A DNA stretch of 64,000 nt from Hydrogenophaga sp. BPS33. GTDB taxonomy: Bacteria; Pseudomonadota; Gammaproteobacteria; Burkholderiales; Burkholderiaceae_C. Of this stretch, positions 35,505-43,701 are shown in pieces (the stretch's first letter is position 1; every line of letters begins with the position of its first letter). The stretch covers positions 372,001-436,000 of the forward strand of contig NZ_CP044549.1 of the NCBI RefSeq assembly GCF_009859475.1, read 5' to 3'. The notes under the pieces were generated by a model that saw only the letters and a list, made by a program, of their open reading frames with translations, did not search any database and had not been told where the DNA came from. The translations under genes were made by a program, and so were the position numbers.

Positions 35505-36677
35505 ATGACCGCCTTTTCCCAGATCGACCCTGCCCGCAAGATCCACTATGGTCCGGGCTTGTTGGCCAAGGTGGGCGACACCGTCGACCAGCTCGACCCC
35601 GACAAGGGCCCACGGCGCGTGCTGGTGGTGGCCGGCGAGAACATGGCCAAGAGCCCCTTGCTCGTGCAACTCAGGGCCGCCCTGGGCGAGCGCCTGGCGG
35701 GCGAGCTGCTGGGCATCACACCGCACTCCAACCCCGATTGGGTGCGCAAAGGTGTGGCCATCGCGCGCGAGCAGCGCTGCGACGTGGTCGTGAGCATCGG
35801 CGGTGGCAGCACCATCGACACCGCCAAGTGCATCGCGCTGGCGGTGCTGCTGGGCGGCGACATCGCCGACCTGCGCATCGTGCCGCCCTACAACTCGGCG
35901 CTCAACGCGCAGAAGATGCTGGAGCCGGCGCTGCCGCACATCTGCATTCCCACCACGGGCTCGGGCTCCGACGTCACGCCCGGCGCGGGGCTGCGCGCGC
36001 CCGATGGGCGCAAGTGGATCTTCTGGAACATCTCGATGCCGCCGCAGGTGATCCTGCTCGACCCCGAGGTGGCGGCCACCACGCCGGTGCGCATCGCCGC
36101 CGGCAGCAGCATGAACTCGCTGGCGCATGCGGTGGAGGCCTTGTACGCGGTCAACCGCCAGTCGGTCACCGATGCCTTCGCGCTCGCGGCAATGGAGAAG
36201 TTCGGCCAATGGCTGCCGCGCCTGACGGCCAGCCCCGACGACGTCGAGGTGCGTGGCCAGATCCAGCAGGCCTGGCTGTTGGGCGGCATGTCGATCTGCA
36301 ACGCGCGCACGGCCTTGCACCACACCATGTGCCATTGCCTGGGGGCGCGCTTCGACGTGTCGCACGGCGTGGCCAACACCATCATGCTGCCGCACGTGAT
36401 GGAGTTCAACCGCGAGGCCACGCAGTCGCAGATGGCGCGCGCGGGCCGCGCGTTCGGCCGCTTCGGCAGCGAGGCGGAGTCGGCGCTGGGCGCGGTGCAG
36501 GCCGTGCACGAACTGCAGGCAAGCACCGGCCTGCCCACGCGCCTGCGCGATGCGGGCGTGCCCGAGTCCGGTTTGAACGACCTGGCCGAAGACGCGATGC
36601 ACGAGCGCGGCACGCACTTCAATCCGCGCAAGGTGGAGCACGCCGACGTGCTCGAGATCTACCGCCGCGCCTGGTGA
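35505..36677 (+). CDS. Iron-containing alcohol dehydrogenase, maleylacetate-reductase type
   Basis: 390 residues from the ATG at 35505 (MTAFSQIDPARKIHYGPG). NAD-binding GGGSTIDTAKCIAL lies near residue 99. Then come PTTGSGSDVTPG, the metal-site helix SSMNSLAHAVEALYAVN and HTMCHCLGARFDVSHGVANTIMLPHVMEFN. An Asn in MNSLAHAVEA where classical Fe-alcohol dehydrogenases have Asp, and the HxxCHxLG-FDxxHG pattern, resemble maleylacetate reductases. The enzyme likely reduces an enone or oxo-acid or oxidises an alcohol with NAD(P). The next gene starts inside its stop codon (GTGA). Confidence 0.82.
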   Translation: MTAFSQIDPARKIHYGPGLLAKVGDTVDQLDPDKGPRRVLVVAGENMAKSPLLVQLRAALGERLAGELLGITPHSNPDWVRKGVAIAREQRCDVVVSIGGGSTIDTAKCIALAVLLGGDIADLRIVPPYNSALNAQKMLEPALPHICIPTTGSGSDVTPGAGLRAPDGRKWIFWNISMPPQVILLDPEVAATTPVRIAAGSSMNSLAHAVEALYAVNRQSVTDAFALAAMEKFGQWLPRLTASPDDVEVRGQIQQAWLLGGMSICNARTALHHTMCHCLGARFDVSHGVANTIMLPHVMEFNREATQSQMARAGRAFGRFGSEAESALGAVQAVHELQASTGLPTRLRDAGVPESGLNDLAEDAMHERGTHFNPRKVEHADVLEIYRRAW

Positions 36678-37081
36678 GCACGCGCATGGAGCCGCACACC
36701 GGACTGCAGCAGGCCATCGAGGCTGCGGACGACGAGCGCTTTCGCGCCAAGATCGCCTGCGACTGGCCAGCGCTCGAACGCCTGTTCGCCGACGAGCTGG
36801 TCTACGTGCACGTCAACGGCCGTTCCGACTCGAAGGCCTCGTTGCTGGAGAGCCTGCGCTCGCGCCGCGTGCACTACCTGGCCGCGCGCCGGCACGGCAC
36901 GCAGGTGCGCTCGGTAGGGGGCCTGGCCCTCATGAGCGGGCGGCTCGAACTCGACTTCGCGCTGGCCGGCGAGCAGCGCACCAGCGACTGCGTGTACGTC
37001 AGCGTGTGGTGCGAGAAGGACGGCGCGTGGCAAATGCTCCATTGGCATTCCACATCGTCGACTGCGGCTGCAAAGACTTGA
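36674..37081 (+). CDS. NTF2-like (SnoaL/DUF4440) protein
   Basis: 135 residues from GTG at 36674, which overlaps the dehydrogenase stop; an ATG at 36686 is the alternative. Pattern of the family: a helical start (LQQAIEAADDERFRAKIACDWPALERLFADELVYVHVNG), then KASLLESLRSRRV and strands RLELDFALAGEQRTSDCVYVSVWCEKDGAWQMLHWHSTS. Cone-shaped NTF2-like folds serve as small isomerases, hydrolases or subunits. The specific role is unknown. Coupling to the alcohol dehydrogenase suggests action on a related intermediate. Confidence 0.8.
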   Translation: MSTRMEPHTGLQQAIEAADDERFRAKIACDWPALERLFADELVYVHVNGRSDSKASLLESLRSRRVHYLAARRHGTQVRSVGGLALMSGRLELDFALAGEQRTSDCVYVSVWCEKDGAWQMLHWHSTSSTAAAKT

Positions 37082-37124
37082 ACCGCGCTGTCGCGCAATT
37101 CGATTCCCAACCGAGGAGACACAG

Positions 37125-38093
37125 ATGAAGACCGTTCGTTGCTTAGGTGTGGTGTTGGCATGGGTGTTCGTCGCAGGCCTCGCGCCTGCCGCTGCGCAAG
37201 ACTTCCCCTCCCGCCCGATCACGCTGGTGTTTCCAGGCGCGGCCGGCGGCGAGCCCGACCGCATCGCGCGCCTGGTGGGCGAGAAGCTGCGCGAAAAATG
37301 GGGCCAGCCGGTGGTCAATGAAAACCGGCCGGGCGCGGGCGGCAACATCGGCGCGGAGTTCGTTGCCAAGGCCCCGGCCGATGGCCACACCTTGTTGTTC
37401 ACGGGCGTGGGCACCTTGGCCATCAGCAAGGCCATTTACCCCAAGCTGGGCTACGACCCCGACACCCTCGTGCCGGTGTCGACCGTCGTGGCCACGCCGC
37501 TGGTCATCGTGGCCCACAACGACGTGCCGGCGCGAACCCTGGCCGAGCTGATCGCGTATGCCAACGCGAACCCGGACAAGCTCAACTTCGGCTCGGCTGG
37601 CAACGGCACCACCACGCACCTGGCGGGCGAGCTGTTCGAGTCCATGGCCAAGGTGAAGATGGTGCACGTGCCCTACAAGGGGCTCGCCCCTGCGCTCACG
37701 GACCTGGTGGGCAAACGGTTGGAACTGCTGTTCATGGACATCGGATCGGCGCTGCCGCAGATCCGGGCGGGCAAGGTGCGGGCGCTGGCGGTCACCTCGG
37801 CCGAGCGCAGCCCGTTGTTGCCCGAGGTGCCCGCCGCGGCCGAGGCCGTGCCGGGTTATGCAGCGTCATTCGCGTTCACGGTGGTGGCACCGGCGGGCAC
37901 GCCCCCGGCCATCGTGGAGCGGCTCTCTTCAACCATCGCCGAAGGCATGAAACAGCCGGCGGTGGCCAAGAGCCTGCTGGAGAACGGCACCGTGGTCGTG
38001 GGCTCGACGCCCGCCCAGGCAGCCGCCACGCTGTCGCAGGAGCGCGAGCGCATGGGCGCGATCGTGCGCGCCCTGGGGATCAAGATCGAATGA
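37125..38093 (+). CDS. Bug-family (TctC) substrate-binding protein
   Basis: 322 residues; CGAGGAGA 9 bp upstream of the start. The signal peptide is GVVLAWVFVAGLAPAAAQ. Mature blocks: DFPSRPITLVFPGAAGGEPD, QPVVNENRPGAGGNIGAEFV, DGHTLLFTG, KMVHVPYKGLAPALTDLVGK, APAGTPPAIVERLS. Fifth Bug gene in the window. Its stop overlaps the ATG used by the following amidohydrolase frame (ATGA), and a dispersed repeat begins 8 bp after it. Confidence 0.92.
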   Translation: MKTVRCLGVVLAWVFVAGLAPAAAQDFPSRPITLVFPGAAGGEPDRIARLVGEKLREKWGQPVVNENRPGAGGNIGAEFVAKAPADGHTLLFTGVGTLAISKAIYPKLGYDPDTLVPVSTVVATPLVIVAHNDVPARTLAELIAYANANPDKLNFGSAGNGTTTHLAGELFESMAKVKMVHVPYKGLAPALTDLVGKRLELLFMDIGSALPQIRAGKVRALAVTSAERSPLLPEVPAAAEAVPGYAASFAFTVVAPAGTPPAIVERLSSTIAEGMKQPAVAKSLLENGTVVVGSTPAQAAATLSQERERMGAIVRALGIKIE

Positions 38094-39085
38094 AGGGCAG
38101 CCCATCCAGAGGCAGCAAGGGTCCGGCTCCGCCGGCCCGAGATGCCGTCCCCCCTCCAAGCGCCGAAGGCGCGCAAGAGAGGGGGGAAGCCGCGCAGCGG
38201 CGCAGGGGGGAGATCGTTGACTCGCAGGTGCACGTGTGGGCCGTGGACACGCCGCAGCGTCCCTGGATTCCCGGGACTGCGTCGATGGCGGGCCGACCCC
38301 ACTACGGCATCGACGAACTCACGCGCGACATGGCCGAGGCGGGCGTGGATGCGGCGGTGCTGGTGCCGCCGGGCGCGTGGGAAGGTTACTGGAACGACCT
38401 GGTGCTCGACGCGGCGGTGCGCTGGCCCACGCGCTTTGCCGCCATGGTCAACATCGACCCGGTCGCCCCCGACACGGCACGCACGCTGGGCGCGCTGCTG
38501 TCCTCGCCCGGCGCGCGCGGTTTGCGCCTGGGCCTGTCGCAAGGCGCACGCCGCGAGGCGTTCGCGCGCGGCGAACTGGGCTGGCTCTGGGGCCTGCTCG
38601 AAGAGCGCCGCACACCCACGGCGATCTTCGTGCCGGGCTTGCTCGACGCCGCAGAAGCCGTGGCGCGCGCCCACCCGAAGCTGCCACTGGCCCTGTGCCA
38701 TCTGTCGATGAACCTGCGCCACCTCAACCCGGATGTCGATGCCGTGATCGATCGGCTGGTGCGCCTGGCCGATTGCCCCAACGTGTCGGTGAAAGTGAGT
38801 GCCGTGCCACTGCAGAGCGCCATGCCCTATCCCTTCGAGGACATGCACGCGCCCCTCGAACGCGTGTTGCGCGCCTTCGGCGCCGAACGCCTGTTCTGGG
38901 GCAGCGACCACACACGCCTGGCGGACCACGCAGAGAACGGGGCCAACTACGCGCAGTCGCGGCGGCTCTTCACCGAGGCGCTGCCGTTCCTCAGCGGCCG
39001 GGAGCGCGACGCGGTGATGGGCGGGTCGCTGTGCCGCTGGCTCGATTGGCCGCAGGCCGGCGCGGCCACACGATCGGAGGCCTGA
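38090..39085 (+). CDS. Amidohydrolase-2 family protein with a repeat-encoded N-terminal extension
   Basis: 331 residues from the ATG at 38090. The amidohydrolase begins only at ~residue 43 (IVDSQVHVWAVDTPQRPWIPG), where family proteins normally start. The first ~40 residues are translation of dispersed repeat copy C. No ATG, GTG or TTG lies in frame immediately before IVDSQ; a GTG at 38227 would cut into the first strand. Conserved blocks: AAVLVPPGAWEGYWNDLVLDA, RGLRLGL, LPLALCHLS and LFWGSDHT. The Q in DSQVHVW where metal-dependent members have His suggests a metal-independent lactone hydrolase, as in LigI-type 2-pyrone-4,6-dicarboxylate hydrolases. Substrate unknown. Confidence 0.78.
   Translation: MKGSPSRGSKGPAPPARDAVPPPSAEGAQERGEAAQRRRGEIVDSQVHVWAVDTPQRPWIPGTASMAGRPHYGIDELTRDMAEAGVDAAVLVPPGAWEGYWNDLVLDAAVRWPTRFAAMVNIDPVAPDTARTLGALLSSPGARGLRLGLSQGARREAFARGELGWLWGLLEERRTPTAIFVPGLLDAAEAVARAHPKLPLALCHLSMNLRHLNPDVDAVIDRLVRLADCPNVSVKVSAVPLQSAMPYPFEDMHAPLERVLRAFGAERLFWGSDHTRLADHAENGANYAQSRRLFTEALPFLSGRERDAVMGGSLCRWLDWPQAGAATRSEA
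38101..38211 (-). repeat. Dispersed GC-rich repeat, copy C (reverse), inside a coding frame
   Basis: Reverse-orientation copy starting CCCATCCAGAGGCAGC and ending CGCAGGGGGG. The core hairpin is decayed: its strand reads CCCCCCTCCAAGCGCC and GAGAGGGGGG instead of the exact complement. It lies wholly within the open frame that continues into the amidohydrolase, and is translated if the frame is used from 38090. Confidence 0.85.
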
Positions 39086-39088
39086 ACC

Positions 39089-40039
39089 ATGCCGCCCCCC
39101 TTCCTGGCCGATGCCTGTGGCGAAGTGCCCATGCTGGACGTGGTGGCCTACAACACCGAACGCCACCGGCGCATCGGCTACCTCGAGCGTTTCGCCGGCT
39201 ACTTTCGGCAGTTGGGTTTCACGGTCGAAGAGCACGGGCAGCTGGCGCAAGCCGATGCCGCCAGCAGCCGCGCGCTGATCGAACGCGTGGGCACGCGCGA
39301 AGGTTGGCTGGCCGATCCCGAGGCGCATCTTCGCGCGGCCGGTTGTGCGCTCACACTCGTGGTGGGCGAAGACCTGCCGCCTGGTTTCGGCGTCGTCCCA
39401 CCCGATCCGCTCCGAATGCTGGAGCGCTACGCACAGCTGCACCACGACGTGCGGCTGTTCGTGGGTGTCGATCCGCACACCCCGGCCTCGCTCGCCCGCG
39501 CGCTGGAATGCCTGGGGCATCCGCGTGCGGCCGGGCTGGCGTTCTCGCCGTACCTGGCGTGCGTGCCGATCAGCGACGCGGCGTGGACACCCACGCTGCG
39601 CGCGGCCCACGAGCGCCAGATCCCGGTGTGGCTGCACGCGTGCGCGCATTTCCGCGCCGACGTGCCCTACGACATCGAACACCCGCGCCATGCCGATGCG
39701 GTGCTGTCGCGGTTCCCGGCGCTGCGTCTCGTGCTCGGACACGCGGGCTGGCCCTGGACCGCGGACGCCTGCGTGATCGCCCTGCGGCACCCCACCACGG
39801 CATTGGAGTTCGCGACCTTTCCGCCGTCGGTCTTGAAGGACCCGGGCTGGTCGCTCACGCCCTTGCTCGCCCACCGCGCCGCGCTGCGCGGGCGCGTGTT
39901 CTTCGGCAGCGGGGCCACTTCGTCGCCTGGGCGCTTCATGCGCCTCGTCGCGCAGCTCGACGAACTCGAACTCGGCCAGGACCTCGCGCTGTGGCGCGGC
40001 CAGGGCCTGGCGAATTGGTTGACAGGAGACGGCGCATGA
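39089..40039 (+). CDS. Divergent amidohydrolase-2-like protein
   Basis: 316 residues; an internal ATG at 39131 (MLDVVAYNTERHRR) is a possible alternative start. The C-terminal half has the family barrel strands IPVWLHACAHFRAD (~residues 174-187), LRLVLGHAGWPWTADA (~212-227) and RVFFGSGATSSPGRF (~270-284). The usual N-terminal D-x-H-x-H strand is absent, so metal binding is doubtful. It follows the amidohydrolase by 3 bp and may form a pair with it. Function unknown; I infer a hydrolase-related role. Confidence 0.65.
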   Translation: MPPPFLADACGEVPMLDVVAYNTERHRRIGYLERFAGYFRQLGFTVEEHGQLAQADAASSRALIERVGTREGWLADPEAHLRAAGCALTLVVGEDLPPGFGVVPPDPLRMLERYAQLHHDVRLFVGVDPHTPASLARALECLGHPRAAGLAFSPYLACVPISDAAWTPTLRAAHERQIPVWLHACAHFRADVPYDIEHPRHADAVLSRFPALRLVLGHAGWPWTADACVIALRHPTTALEFATFPPSVLKDPGWSLTPLLAHRAALRGRVFFGSGATSSPGRFMRLVAQLDELELGQDLALWRGQGLANWLTGDGA

Positions 40040-41622
40040 AGACCACCGTAGACCCCGTCACGTCGCCTTTCGAGGGCGCGCAACACCATCTGCGCGCCGA
40101 TCACCTCGGCGCTCTGCTGTTGGAGCGCGTGGCGCTACAACCCACCGACACCGCACTGCGCATGGTGGACGGGGAGGATTGGACCTGGTCGCGCCTGGCC
40201 GAAGAAGTCGGCGCTATCCAGGCCGGCCTGGCGCGCATGGGCCTGGAGCCCGGCGACAGCGTGGCGCTCATGTGCGAGAACGCGCCGCGCATGGTGGCGG
40301 CGTTGTGTGCGGTCACTGCGGCCGGCCTGGTGGCGGTGCCGGTGAACACGGCCCAGGTCGGTGCGGGCCTGGCGTTCGTGCTCGAACACAGCGGCGCGTC
40401 CGTGCTGATCGCGGACGCGCCGTATCTGGAGCGCTGCGCGTCGCTTGGCCTTTCGCTGCCGGGCAACCGCTGCATTGCCACCGAGGCCGACGCGCCCAGT
40501 TGGCGGCAGGCCTTCGGCCGCGAGGCTGCGCCCATGGCGCACGGCAGTACCGCCGACACGGCGATGGTGATGTACACCTCCGGCACCACCGGCGTGCCCA
40601 AGGGCGTGATGCTCGACCACGGATGCGTGCTGACGGGCGCGCACGCGGCCGCCGCCGTGATGCTTGAAGCCACGCCACAAACGGTGATCCACACCTGCCT
40701 GCCGCTGTTTCACTGCGCCGCGCAGCAACTGGGCCTGTGGCCAGCGCTGCTGTCGGGCGCACAGCTGGTGCTGGCGCGGCGCTTCTCCGCCTCGGGCTTC
40801 TGGCCGCAGATCCAGCGCTACCGCGCGAACGCGTTTCACTTCGTCGGCCCCATGACCTCGGTGCTGTGGAAAGCGCCGCCCTCGTCGCTGGACCGGCGGC
40901 ATGGCGCACGCATCGCGGTGGGGGGCGGGCCGCGCATCGCCTGGCGCGCCTTCGAAGAGCGCTTCGGCGTTCAGTTCGTCGAGTGTTATGGCATGACGGA
41001 AACGTTTGGCGGCTGTGTGGCGCACCGACCGGGGCGCAACCGCGCGGGCAGCGTCGGCAAGGCCATGGGCCATGTCGAGGTGGAGGTGCGCAACGAGGCG
41101 GGCACTGCGGTCAGCGCTGGAACTGTGGGAGAGATCGCGATCCGTGCGCGCGTGCCGCACGCGCTGTTCCAGGGCTACTTCCAGCGCGCGGACCTCACGG
41201 CCGAGGCGGTGCGCGGCGGCTGGTATCACACCGGAGACCTGGGGGCGATGGACGCCGACGGCTATCTCACCTACCACTCGCGCGCGCGCGATCTCATCCG
41301 CCGGCGTGGCGAGAACGTGAGTGCGATCGCGGTGGAAGAAGCCATCAACGCCTGTGACGGCGTCCTGGAATGCGGCGTGGTGGGCGTGCCTTCGGCGTTG
41401 GGCGAAGAAGACATCCTGGCGGTGTTGGTGCCCGACCCTTCGAAGCCCAGGCCGACCTGGCCCGAATTGCTCGACGCGATGCGCACGCGACTGCCCGCCT
41501 TTGCATTGCCGCGTTACCTGTGCTTCGCCGAGGAACTGCCCAAGACGGTCACCGGGCGCTTGCAGCGGCACTTGCTGCGGCCGATGGCGGCGCAGGCCTT
41601 CGACCTCCATGAGCGAGCATGA
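40036..41622 (+). CDS. AMP-dependent acyl-CoA ligase, CaiC-like, with Lys-to-Arg change in motif A10
   Basis: 528 residues; ATGA overlap with the preceding gene. P-loop VMYTSGTTGVPKGVMLDHG (~residue 176), ECYGMTETFGG (~315), YHTGDLGAMDADGYLTYHSRARDLIRRRGENVS (~395-425). The RGENVS segment is typical of crotonobetaine/carnitine-CoA-ligase-like members. The C-terminal motif reads KTVTGRLQRHLLRP: Arg508 stands where nearly all ligases have the catalytic lysine (TGK). Adenylation by this enzyme may be slow or its role altered. Last gene of the dioxygenase unit. Confidence 0.85.
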   Translation: MKTTVDPVTSPFEGAQHHLRADHLGALLLERVALQPTDTALRMVDGEDWTWSRLAEEVGAIQAGLARMGLEPGDSVALMCENAPRMVAALCAVTAAGLVAVPVNTAQVGAGLAFVLEHSGASVLIADAPYLERCASLGLSLPGNRCIATEADAPSWRQAFGREAAPMAHGSTADTAMVMYTSGTTGVPKGVMLDHGCVLTGAHAAAAVMLEATPQTVIHTCLPLFHCAAQQLGLWPALLSGAQLVLARRFSASGFWPQIQRYRANAFHFVGPMTSVLWKAPPSSLDRRHGARIAVGGGPRIAWRAFEERFGVQFVECYGMTETFGGCVAHRPGRNRAGSVGKAMGHVEVEVRNEAGTAVSAGTVGEIAIRARVPHALFQGYFQRADLTAEAVRGGWYHTGDLGAMDADGYLTYHSRARDLIRRRGENVSAIAVEEAINACDGVLECGVVGVPSALGEEDILAVLVPDPSKPRPTWPELLDAMRTRLPAFALPRYLCFAEELPKTVTGRLQRHLLRPMAAQAFDLHERA

Positions 41623-41655
41623 TGCCGGTTTCGGCGTTCTACAGAAGGACGGTGG

Positions 41656-42510
41656 TCACAGGCTACGGTTGATGAGCGAGTCGAACAACTGGGGCACCAG
41701 CGGGTTGGTCGTGTGGGACCCGACATAGAGACGGAAGCTCACATCCGGCAGACGGGGCAGGGCGGCCTCGTCGCCCAACATCCGCAAATCATGGCCTAGC
41801 ATTTCCACCGAGCGCGCCGTCACCCCAAGCCCCGCGCGCACTGCCGCGCGTACGCCGACCATGGTGGGAGACGTGTAGGTGATGCGCCACGGTACGTTGG
41901 CACGGTCGAGATGCTCGATGGCGAGTTGGCGGAAGAAGCTGATTTCGTCGGCGACGATAAGGGGAAGTGGCTGTGTCGCATCATGGCGGTACGAAGGCGC
42001 ACACATCCACACGATCGGCGATGTGCGCAAGGTCAGCCCCTGCAGGTCGGGTGCCTGGGCCGCCGCAATCGTCATGTCGATCTCGCCGCGCCGAAGCGAC
42101 TCCAGCAGTTGCGGACTGCGCCCCACATGAATCGCCACGCGCAAACCCGGGAAAGCCGTTGAGACGTGCGACAGCAGATTGGGCAGGATGGTTTCCGTCA
42201 CATCGTGCGGCGAGCCCAGCCGCACTTCTCCGGTGAGCTCCGTCCCCGCGAAAACGGCGCAGGCTTCGTCGTTCAGCGCCAGCAGACGCCGCGCGTAACT
42301 GAGCACCTGCAGGCCGTCTACGGTGGGCTGTTTGCTGCGCCCTACGCGCTTGAACAAGGGCTTGCCCACAAACCCTTCCAGCCGTTGCATTTGCTGCGTG
42401 ACGGCCGATTGGGTGCGCGATACCGCTTCTGCGGCGGCCGCGAACGATTCGCCGTCCACCACCGCCACATAGGTTCTGAGCAGCTCGATATCGAGATTGC
42501 GGATTGCCAC
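41656..42510 (-). CDS. LysR-family transcriptional regulator
   Basis: 284 residues from GTG at 42510 (MAIRNLDIELLRTYVAVVDG). The helix-turn-helix spans residues ~8-65 (SFAAAAEAVSRTQSAVTQQMQRLE). The effector domain is shorter than average but complete (GEVRLGSPHDVTE, LRVAIHVGRSPQLLESLRRGEIDMTI). Divergent from the Ldh/SMP-30/hydrolase/Bug unit with a 90-bp gap, so it most likely regulates that unit. It converges with the acyl-CoA ligase gene, leaving 33 bp between the stops. Confidence 0.9.
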   Translation of the reverse strand: MAIRNLDIELLRTYVAVVDGESFAAAAEAVSRTQSAVTQQMQRLEGFVGKPLFKRVGRSKQPTVDGLQVLSYARRLLALNDEACAVFAGTELTGEVRLGSPHDVTETILPNLLSHVSTAFPGLRVAIHVGRSPQLLESLRRGEIDMTIAAAQAPDLQGLTLRTSPIVWMCAPSYRHDATQPLPLIVADEISFFRQLAIEHLDRANVPWRITYTSPTMVGVRAAVRAGLGVTARSVEMLGHDLRMLGDEAALPRLPDVSFRLYVGSHTTNPLVPQLFDSLINRSL

Positions 42511-42600
42511 TTAAATATTCCTTATGTGTGACTCTCAATTTCTGTCATTGTGATTGGATTTCGCCGGATACATTGTCGAAAACTTATGTGAGAAGACTTG
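42511..42600. promoter_or_regulatory. Divergent LysR / Ldh intergenic region
   Basis: AT-rich 90-bp gap. The octamer CTTATGTG occurs twice in direct orientation (42521-42528 and 42583-42590). ATATTC and TTAAATA next to the first copy could serve as a -10 element for lysR. The LysR operator is expected here, but no exact T-N11-A palindrome stood out. Confidence 0.4.
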
Positions 42601-43686
42601 ATGACGGATGCCTCCAACGAAAAACCCGGTGACGTGCGCGTCGATCCTGTGCGGGCACAGGCGCTTGCGGCAGCGGTGTATCGCAGCGTTGGCGTGCCAG
42701 AGGAGGAAGCCGCACTCGCCGCGGACACGCTGGTGCAGGCGGACCTGTGGGGCCATCAGTCGCATGGCTTGCTGCGGCTGGCTTGGTACGTCGCACGTTT
42801 GCGCTCGGGTGCCATGAAGCCGGTGACCCATCTCAGCCTGGCGGTGGATGCCGGTGCGGTGGCCGTTCTGGACGGCGCAGATGGTGTGGGACCTGTCGTG
42901 GCGCGCCGTGCGGTCGAGGAGGCCACGCGTCGCGCGCACCTGCACGGCGTCGGTGCGGTGTCGGTGCGAAACTCGAACCACTTCGGCACCTGCATGTATT
43001 ACACGCGCATGGGGGCGGCGAAAGGCTGCATCACCATGCTGATGAGCAATGCCGGCCCGAACATGGCGCCGTGGGGCGGACTGAAGGCCAAGATCGGCAC
43101 CAACCCCTGGTCCATTGCGGCGCCGGCAGGTCGACACGGCGCCGTGGTGATGGACATGGCCAACTCCGGCGTGGCGCGCGGCAAGATCTATCTGGCCAAC
43201 AAACGCCGCGAGCCCATTCCCTCGCATTGGGCCATCGACCGGCAAGGCAACCCGACCACAGATCCCAAGGCAGCGCTCGAAGGCTTCATCCTGCCCATGG
43301 CTGGCCACAAGGGCTATGTGATGGGCGTCATGGTGGACGTGTTGTCGGGCGTGTTGTCGGGTAGCCAATTCCTGGACGGTGTGCACGGCCCGTACGACCC
43401 CGTCAATCGCAGTGGTGCGGGGCACTTCATGCTCGCGTTGAACGTGCAGGCATTCCAGCCGTTGGTGGAGTTCAACGAGCGGATGGAAGCCTACATCGAC
43501 TCCCTCAAGGACGTGCCCGTGGCTGCGGGCCATCGTCAGGTGTTCTATCCCGGCGAAATGGAAATGCAGGCTGAGAGCGAACAGCGGTCCCGCGGTCTTC
43601 TGCTTCCAGCCGACACGCTCGCGGAGGTGCTTCGCGTGGCCGAAGAAGCCGGCCTGCCCGAGCCCGATCTTGCCTGGCGTTCGTAA
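42601..43686 (+). CDS. Ldh-family (malate/L-lactate/ureidoglycolate-type) NAD(P) oxidoreductase
   Basis: 361 residues from the ATG at 42601 (TTG at 42598 is adjacent in frame). GAGAAG lies 6 bp upstream. Family blocks: ADTLVQADLWGHQSHGLLRLAWYVARLRSG (~residues 40-70), VRNSNHFGTCMYYTRMGAAKG (~123-143), GTNPWSIAAPAG, MDMANSGVARGK and LPMAGHKGYVMGVMVDVLSGVLSG. The His of GHQSHG and of NHFG are the conserved catalytic-site residues. These enzymes oxidise 2-hydroxy acids or reduce 2-oxo acids with a cofactor fold distinct from Rossmann enzymes. Here it probably oxidises a sugar-acid or hydroxy-acid that the SMP-30 and Bug proteins also handle. Confidence 0.9.
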   Translation: MTDASNEKPGDVRVDPVRAQALAAAVYRSVGVPEEEAALAADTLVQADLWGHQSHGLLRLAWYVARLRSGAMKPVTHLSLAVDAGAVAVLDGADGVGPVVARRAVEEATRRAHLHGVGAVSVRNSNHFGTCMYYTRMGAAKGCITMLMSNAGPNMAPWGGLKAKIGTNPWSIAAPAGRHGAVVMDMANSGVARGKIYLANKRREPIPSHWAIDRQGNPTTDPKAALEGFILPMAGHKGYVMGVMVDVLSGVLSGSQFLDGVHGPYDPVNRSGAGHFMLALNVQAFQPLVEFNERMEAYIDSLKDVPVAAGHRQVFYPGEMEMQAESEQRSRGLLLPADTLAEVLRVAEEAGLPEPDLAWRS

Positions 43687-43701
43687 TTTCATGGAGCTCG
43701 C

